DNA of 64,000 nt from Hemileia vastatrix (Eukaryota; Basidiomycota; Pucciniomycetes; Pucciniales; Zaghouaniaceae). The position numbers were made by a program, and so were the translations under genes. Shown here piece by piece: positions 57,588 through 64,000 of the stretch. Location of the stretch: the NCBI GenBank assembly GCA_030280995.1, contig JASXTE010000002.1, forward strand, positions 1,697,501 through 1,761,500. The letters run 5' to 3'. The first letter of the stretch is position 1. Every line of letters begins with the position of its first letter. The notes under the pieces are model-generated. The model ran no database searches and was not told the origin of the DNA. It was given only the letters and a program-made list of their open reading frames with translations.

Positions 57588-57830
57588 GGCAATACCCTCC
57601 CCTGCATTTCACTATATTAGGGGGTGGTGATCGCCATTTTTTTCATGTCAAAAAATTTTTTTATTTCTGAAAAAAAAAATGGCAATACCTCATCCTGAAT
57701 TTTACTGTGGGAGGGGGTGGAGATTGCCATTTTTTTCATGTCAAAAAAAATATTTATGTAAGAAAAAAAATTTACAATACCTCCCCCTGCAACTTACTGT
57801 GGGAGGGGGTAAAGATTAACAAATATTCAT
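57588..57830. repeat. 93-bp minisatellite, three units
   Basis: Units start at 57588, 57681 and 57774 (GGCAATACC..., GGCAATACC..., TACAATACC...), period 93 bp. Each unit carries an internal inverted repeat of the form GGCAATACCCTCCCC...GGGGGTGG...GCC followed by ATTTTTTTCATGTCAAAAAA. Confidence 0.75.
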
Positions 57831-58580
57831 TTTAATTTCATAAATTCTTATATAAATCAATAAAAAATATAATCAGCCAAGTAAAAGTAATGGGATTCAC
57901 AATTCCACCTGCTAATGATTTCAGATGTGACCAAAGCCAAATAAATCATATGACAAGCAATGTATTGACAATTCATCCATTCAATACAAATAAATAATTA
58001 AATGAACAAATTTATACAGCAGCAAGGCTCAATTGCACAAACGTTTTATTTGATTGATTATATTTAATAATTGATAATTTAAAAATTTATGAAATAAAAA
58101 TAAAAAAGTGGAAAATCATCTAATTACCCTATTTGGAACCCCTCCCTAAAGATTTACTATAAATAGGGCTCTTCCCCCTTGCTTTACTTACCTGGTTTAT
58201 CAGACTTTGGTTGATCTGGAATGAAAAACAAAAATGAGTAAGGGCTTCACAAGATTCCGAAAAAATGAGAAAATTTTTTACAAGATATCAAACCAGGAGT
58301 TTCCTTGGTAGTTTGATGATTATCTCTTGGATTTTTGATTGATGATTATGCTGAGAAGAGTTCCAAATAGATTTGATGATACCATCTCCTGAAAAAAATT
58401 CAAAACATCAAAAAATCAGGGAAAAAAATAATTTATAAAGAAGAAAAATTGAGGAAACAAATGATAAAAAACAGTTGAGGAATTGACATACCTTGGGAGT
58501 GGTACAATGAAAAGTATCAGAAAAAACATGCATATTACAGAATATCAAAACTCAAAAATTTAAATTAGTTTACATAAAAA

Positions 58581-59320
58581 GACTCAACTTTAAAAGTAGA
58601 TATCTCAGAAATTTCTGAGCCAAAATTGATTATGCTTTCTGGAAATGAAATTCATGCCTATAGAGAACCTGTAATCAAAAAAATGTGAGATTTGAATGAG
58701 CTAAAATTCATCAAATGTTAATATTCATCCTCATAAAAAAATTACAAAATAGGAAGGACTCATCCAAAACTGATATTTAGCTGATAAAATCAGAGCTAAA
58801 AGCCTGAAGTATTATTTGAAATAGATTGCATAAGCCCTATATGCATATTATGCAACATTGAACTTAAAAAATGTTAATTAGTCTATGAAACAAGATTCAA
58901 CTTTGGAAGAAGTTATCTCAGCAACCACTAGACCAAATTCAACACCATTTGCTGGAAATAAAATAGATGATTCTTGAGATTCTTCCTAAAAAAGTATATT
59001 TCATTTAAAAAACCCCAATCCTATTTCTGACCTTTTATTTTTGACTTAAAAGAAAATCAAAAAAGGGTTATAAAAATTAAATTCAGGTATTACCAATGGT
59101 CTAAAAAGATCTATTTTAGCTACCTATGTTATTTATAAGTATTATATTTGTTCCAGAGTAAGACCTACTTGAGAAGATTAAAATAAAGTTGATGGAAGTT
59201 TGAGCCAAGTAAATAATAAATATCTCATTAACCAGTGAGCCAAATCAGATGTTGCTTGGTGGATATGAGAGCTAGGCTTCTGTAGAACCTTCTTAAAAGT
59301 GGGAATGTGATTTGAGAAAA
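58581..59320. repeat. Diverged 310-bp repeats
   Basis: A block beginning with CTCAACTTT...TATCTCA and continuing GAGCCAAA or GACCAAA recurs with TATCTCA at about 58601, 58912 and 59221 (spacing about 310 bp). The copies are strongly diverged. No coding potential. Confidence 0.5.
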
Positions 59321-60072
59321 AAAAAAGAAATAGAAAAAAAAAAATTCAGTTAAAATTGAAAAAAAGATGGTGGGAGGATGACTTACCTGATGAGATGTCT
59401 TCAAAGATGTAAAAGGACCAGATAGAAGTTCAGGAAGTTATGGATAAAAAAAATAGAAGAAGAGTTAAGGAAGTGAGAGAAGATGAATAAAAGGATATGA
59501 GGGATCATTGAAAAACAGAAAGAATGAAAAATTATGCAATTTCTGAAATATCCAACTTCATGTTGAGATGATTAACCAAAATGAATCAGGAAGGGAAAAA
59601 TTATGCTTTCAGTGAAAATTCAAAATAAAAGTTAATATGCAAAAATAAAATAAAACCAAGTGGAAAGTACATGCAACTTGATTATTTTTAGAGCATGAAA
59701 AAAGGATTTAAAAGGGTTGTGTTGACAATTTTGTAGTGTTCTTGGCATGATGACTGAGTTTTGAGGATATAAATTTGTTCAGGAATTGTTGATAAAGAAA
59801 GTAATGAAAAGCTCAAAATTTACTGGGGCACCATGTGTAAGAATTTGTATCAAAAAAGTGGGTTGGGAAAGATGTGATGTGTGGTGAATTGGGAGGATGA
59901 TCTTTAGATTGGTTGCCTGTGCTGAGGTTGGAAAAATTTCACTAAAATAGGACATATTTGACCCCATGTTTATAATCTCATGTACCAAATCAGCCGTGTT
60001 TCATGGTGTGTTTATGTGGATGTTTTCAAATGAAATCCACCAGGCATATTTGTTCAAGTTTGAGACCCCCTG

Positions 60073-61001
60073 TTAAAAAGTAGATGGGTAGAGGAGGAGG
60101 AAGAGATCCTTAAGAAGATGAATAAAATATTACTTTCAAAATTTTTTACAGATAAATATTAAATTGAAATAAATTTTGTAAATATTTTTGTCATTATATT
60201 GGTTTCCACTTTTAAATGCAGTTACTATTTCACATGTACTAATACCAAAACTTGGGAAAGTGATTTATATAAGCATTAAATATTTAAAAAGGAAAACTTG
60301 CATATTAATTTCCATAAAAACCTTTCATGTTACACACTTTAAGGACTATTTTTATTTTTATTTAAATATAAATATTTCTTTTATTTGAGTAACTGAAGAT
60401 TTTATTTTCAATAGCCTGTAGGTCTTATATTTTTGGTAAAATTTAAAAAATTATACAAAATTTAGTTTTGCAAAGACTTAACAGATTAGAAGTGAGAAGT
60501 GACTATAATCTTTTTAAATTTTGAAAATAGAAATGGCATTAGTTATTTCAATTCCTATAGTTATTAATATTTGTGATCAAAAAATTTGCTAAATTTAATT
60601 ATTGTTACAATTATGTAGTAAAAGATATTATTATTGTAAATTAAATTTACTTTCATAATTTTATGGTTTATCTTTTGAATGCAAAGTAATGATTAGGTAT
60701 GTTAAAGAATAATTTTCTTCCTCTAGATTGATAAAAATATTGTATATTCAAAAGCTTATGTTGGATCAATGTGTGCTCAATGTGTGCTCAATGAAGGATA
60801 AAATCATTGTTATAGTTGATCAACTTATGCATAACTTGAGATCAGTTGAGGTTCATTTTTGGACCAATCTGAGAATAAATGTAAATCTAACTCTAATTTA
60901 CTTATGTTTATAAAGTATTTATAAACCTGGAATAATTAAGGGACACTCTAAATTTCAGGAGAGGGGATTGCTAGCAATTCACCCCTAGATTTCCCGTGGT
61001 G
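60073..61001. other. AT-rich gap
   Basis: No supported gene. A 13-bp direct repeat (CAATGTGTGCTCA twice, about 60768-60792) is the only notable detail. Confidence 0.4.
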
Positions 61002-61711
61002 ACAGAGGAAATGTTTGAGGAAGTGATTCGAAGATGACTCAAAGGAAGAGCTACTGCTTTGAGATATGTTCAATAAGAATTCTAATATATTTTAAAGGTA
61101 ATATTAATATTCTTAAGATCTCAGAAAGGGTTGGAAACTCAATAATCAAAGATTTAAGATTTAGAAATGATTACTGAGAAAAAATAAGGAAAGATACAAT
61201 AATAATGATTTAATCTGAAGCTTTACTACTATTAACTATATATATGTTTTATAATTAAATTATAAAGAAATATCAAACCACAATCCAACACCTCCTCGCA
61301 TTGACCTCATACACATCCATCATTCCGCACTCCACAGACCTACAAAAAATACTCCCGTTACACCTGGACCCTCCCACTAACATCTGTTAACCCTTTAATC
61401 CTCCACTAACCGTCCTGTCCATGCTCACTACCCCTGTTAATAACCCACAGATACTTAATAAACCTTTTAGTGGACTATTACATTAACTATTGCGCTGTGT
61501 GTTGCTTATTGAGGAAAAGTCTAAAACACACTATTGAGAGATTGACTAATTTAGATTTAAAGTTTAGACTAGCGCAGTTGAATAGTGAGTACACAAAGGA
61601 AAGTTGCAGTTGCTATGTAGAATTGTTTTCTGCACTTCAAGTATGGATTTAGACCTCTATATTATTAATTTAATGAGCTGCTTTTACCTCGAGTGTCACG
61701 TGGAGTGTGCC
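61002..61711 (-). repeat. GYP-B-type LTR fragment
   Basis: Reverse-complement match to the GYP-B LTR from GAGGAAGTGATTCGAAGATG (about 61017) to CTCGAGTGTCACGTGG (about 61690-61705). It lacks roughly the first 100 bp at the left. It abuts GYP-A sequence at about 61712, so a GYP-B relative inserted into or beside this GYP-A copy as well, but in the linker at a different position from 14181. No internal region is attached, so it is a truncated solo LTR. Confidence 0.8.
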
Positions 61712-62316
61712 AAAACTCTGTCATCAAAATATCCAGTGTACACATGAGCAACACGACTGGCCCATCCAGGACACCAATCCCTAAACTTTGGCACCTTCTT
61801 TTTCTTCCACTGAATCTTAAGAGAATCCATTTCACCAACAAAAAAACCATCCTCCAATTTTGAGCCATCCCAAACAACAGCCACATCTTCATCTTCATCA
61901 ACAAAAACACCCTGATCACCAGAAGCAAGATCATAACCATCCAGTTTAACCTCTTGGTGGAGGCACAAACAATCATCCAGTTTAGACTCTTGGGGGAGGA
62001 GAGAACAATCATCCAGTTTAGCCTCATGGGGGAGGAGAGAAAAATCTTCAGCACCCTTTGCCCTGGCCCTAACCACTGGAACATCTTCATCCTCACTCCC
62101 ATCTTCCAAATCTTCAAATCTTGATTCATCTTCTGAATCACATCTTCTAAGATTATGCACTTTATCCTCATGCCAAAGGCCCAAAAATTGATCTTGACGA
62201 TCTTCTTTATTCAAAAATTGGTGCAGTTTAACCTCATGCTGGAGGCCCAAAAATTGATCTTGATGATCTTCTTTCTTTAAAAATTCGTGCAGTTTAACCT
62301 CATGCTGGAGGCCCAA
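61712..62316 (-). pseudogene. Truncated GYP-A copy: linker with tandem repeat
   Basis: Element-sense coding remnant. It has three in-frame repeats of about 26 residues (LQHEVKLHEFLKKEDHQDQF, LQHEVKLHQFLNKEDRQDQF, LWHEDKVHNLRR), then CDSEDESRFEDLEDGSEDED joined directly to VPVVRARAKGAEDFS, repeats of LPHEAKLDDC type, and VFVDEDEDVAVVWDGSKLEDG through to FDDRV. In the other copy the RT/RNase H region lies between these two parts, so it is deleted here. The segment corresponding to the GYP-B target in the first copy is intact. Confidence 0.8.
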
Positions 62317-64000
62317 AACTTGATCTTGATGATCTTTACAAAAATAATTCTTTTCTTCTTTTTTAATTATCTTCAGATTTTTTCTTGCTTTTCCTCAGTT
62401 ATCTTTAAATTTTTATCTTCTTTTCTTGAGTTTTCTTCCATCCTACAAAAATAACCAGGGGTTTCCCCAATGCTCACAGACGTGGCCAAGGTAATGTTTT
62501 TGAAAGGCATAGAAGAAACCCTAGCATTTCACAATTGGGAGGACTTACTTTTAGACCCCAATCTCACCGCTCCAAAACTTTTCCACATATCTTTCAAAAA
62601 AGATATATAACCAATCTTCATTTTTGAACTTGAATTACAAATAATTGAAAATCTTGAGAGAGAACAGATACTTGATAAAAAACATGAAGAATACTTTCAG
62701 AGAAGAGAAACATTAAAAAGAGAAAGTTGAAAATCCACTTGGTATATCTCCAAGGGAGCTTACCTACTACAACCTGGGATTTCCTTATCTTGGGGAGAGG
62801 TTGTAGCACTAGGGCAATCAGCCCATATTACTCTTAAAAAGACAGACTCTCACTAGAGCCTGAGCCAGACTCCAAAAAACCAGAAGCAGCACCCACTTCT
62901 TTTCTTCTCCTACAACAATCCATGCACTGGCACATTGAAGACAAGCCAGGCCTGGTCTCCAAAACATCATCTCCAGGAGATGACAACCTCATGTGAAGCC
63001 TCCTCTCATCTTCACAGGTCAACTCCAAACTGATTCCCATGTCAAACTGATAACCAATTCTTGCCTTCAAATCCATAAAGAATGTTCCAACCAAAAAAGC
63101 TTTCACATTACCTTTGGAAATGTAATAATGAACCTTTCCAGAGGCTCCATCGACATCTAGATTTACAAATTTGGCTGTCCCTATCAACTCAGTGACATGG
63201 CCACCAATTCCTGTCTTTATGCGGAGGCCAAGATGACTAGCCTAAAACAAATAAATCAGGTTAATATGAGAACCTCAATCCACCAATGACCCTAGCCTCC
63301 CTGCCATTCACAGTGACATTGACATAACCCAAAGGAGCAAAAAAATTAGTTTCCAACCCCTCACCAAACTTCTCAGAAGAATCAAAAATGTATTCCACCT
63401 CCCCAGAAGAAACCCTTCTCCTGGTCAACAATTTTTTTAATCTATCAGCCAGCCCAGGACTGATAGCGTACAATTCCCCATAATAAAGGGAAACCTGACC
63501 CTGATTCATTCTTTCCAGAACCGAGTCCATAACATTAGATTGGCCAGAAACTACTGGCCTCTTAAAGTGAGCCCTTGGATTCACTACCTTTGTCCTAGAG
63601 ATCTCCTGATGACCAGAACCACAAACAGATTTTCCATCAACAGGAATAAAACCAGATCCCTCACCTGAACCTCTAACTCCAGCAGGCTTTGGCAATGAAG
63701 CCAAAGGTACATCCTCCTCTGAGGCAGAATCAACATCCATTGGCATCGGCTCAATATTCATGTCCAATGTAGCAAAACTGGGGGGGGTCCATATCAGCAA
63801 TCCCCTTATGCATCATGTAAAGCTCCTCTTTGCTGTACTTCCTCCTGGCTGCACTCAGCTTAGGATCCACCTTTGAAGCCTTAGGCTTTGGTTGGGCCTG
63901 AGAACTGCTCTTAGGCCTTCCCACCTTTCCAGCTTCAACATCATAGACACCAGCCAAGCATTCACCACTTGACTGTCCTCCACAAGAATACAACTCCAAC
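62317..64000 (-). pseudogene. Truncated GYP-A copy: spacer, protease and gag end
   Basis: Equivalent to 26200-27885 of the first copy. The spacer block with GGGGTTTCCCCAATGC is at about 62459. The protease-side frames are 63187-62834 (VNLDVDGASGKVHYYISKGNVK, SMCQCMDCCRRRKE) and 63800-63261 (SLYYGELYAISPGLADR, VNVTVNGREARV). The DSGS active site lies in a broken stretch near 63280, where frames change. 63999-63751 carries SSGECLAGVYDVEAGKVGR...KYSKEELYMMHKG. The element runs off the window end. Confidence 0.85.

Larger units (their letters stand above)
56564..60072. mobile_element. Putative non-autonomous DNA transposon with inverted termini
   Basis: The left end (TAGGGCATCTCAAACTTG, ATCAAATACGCC, then ACATAAACACACCA, 56564-56607) matches the reverse complement of the right end (60004-60072: CAGGGGGTCTCAAACTTG, AACAAATATGCC, a 25-bp insert, ACATAAACACACCA). 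The CAGGG-type terminus recalls hAT elements, but no matching 8-bp duplication is visible at the flanks. The 3.5 kb interior has no transposase. It contains a long hairpin (56621-56680), a 93-bp minisatellite and diverged 310-bp repeats. Confidence 0.5.

Overview
The window is a transposon-dominated, AT-rich stretch of a fungal nuclear genome, most likely from a basidiomycete of the rust type (Pucciniales). The evidence is short introns of about 55-70 bp with GTAAGT donors, a Plavaka-type (tnp2-like) transposase, a TET/JBP-like 2OG-Fe(II) dioxygenase gene, and several Ty3/gypsy retrotransposon families. The species cannot be named from the sequence alone.

Layout. 1-3.6 kb holds a decayed SNF2 helicase (+) and, tail to tail with it, an apparently intact two-exon gene of unknown function (-). 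4.2-7.46 kb is a Plavaka transposase pseudogene (+) whose 3' end lies at 30.24 kb, because a roughly 13 kb Ty3/gypsy element (here GYP-A, minus strand, 7461-30240) is inserted in it. GYP-A is itself interrupted by a chromodomain Ty3/gypsy element (GYP-B, plus strand, 14181-23952). The 5' LTR of GYP-B is in turn interrupted by a 1.34 kb solo LTR (14540-15876). This is a four-layer nest with target-site duplications at each step, two of which carry one transition.

30.3-40.3 kb contains two decayed multi-exon genes of unknown function. Between them lie a 0.9 kb tandem duplication and a striking array of about 24 palindromes (33.2-36.6 kb). 40.65-50.38 kb is a third retrotransposon (GYP-C, minus strand). 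It is young: near-identical 1.5 kb LTRs, a perfect ATTCT target-site duplication and a largely intact gag-pol.

50.4-56.4 kb contains the TET-like gene (52.4-53.6 kb, minus) and an array of about ten different hairpins repeated twice (55.4-56.3 kb). 56.56-60.07 kb is bounded by inverted repeats and looks like a non-coding DNA transposon. The right end holds a GYP-B-type LTR fragment and a truncated GYP-A copy that has lost the reverse transcriptase region and runs off the window.

Three things stand out. (1) GYP-A and GYP-B each carry, between integrase and 3' LTR and antisense to gag-pol, a spliced accessory gene whose product begins with a Zn2Cys6-type cysteine array. The intron can persist through retrotransposition because it lies antisense to the genomic RNA. 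(2) The hairpin array at 55.4-56.3 kb shows compensatory base changes between its two copies. (3) The palindrome array at 33.2-36.6 kb has inter-palindrome segments in both orientations. GYP-B also shows a Tf1-like self-priming signature. Many single-base frameshifts occur across the window; some may be assembly errors.
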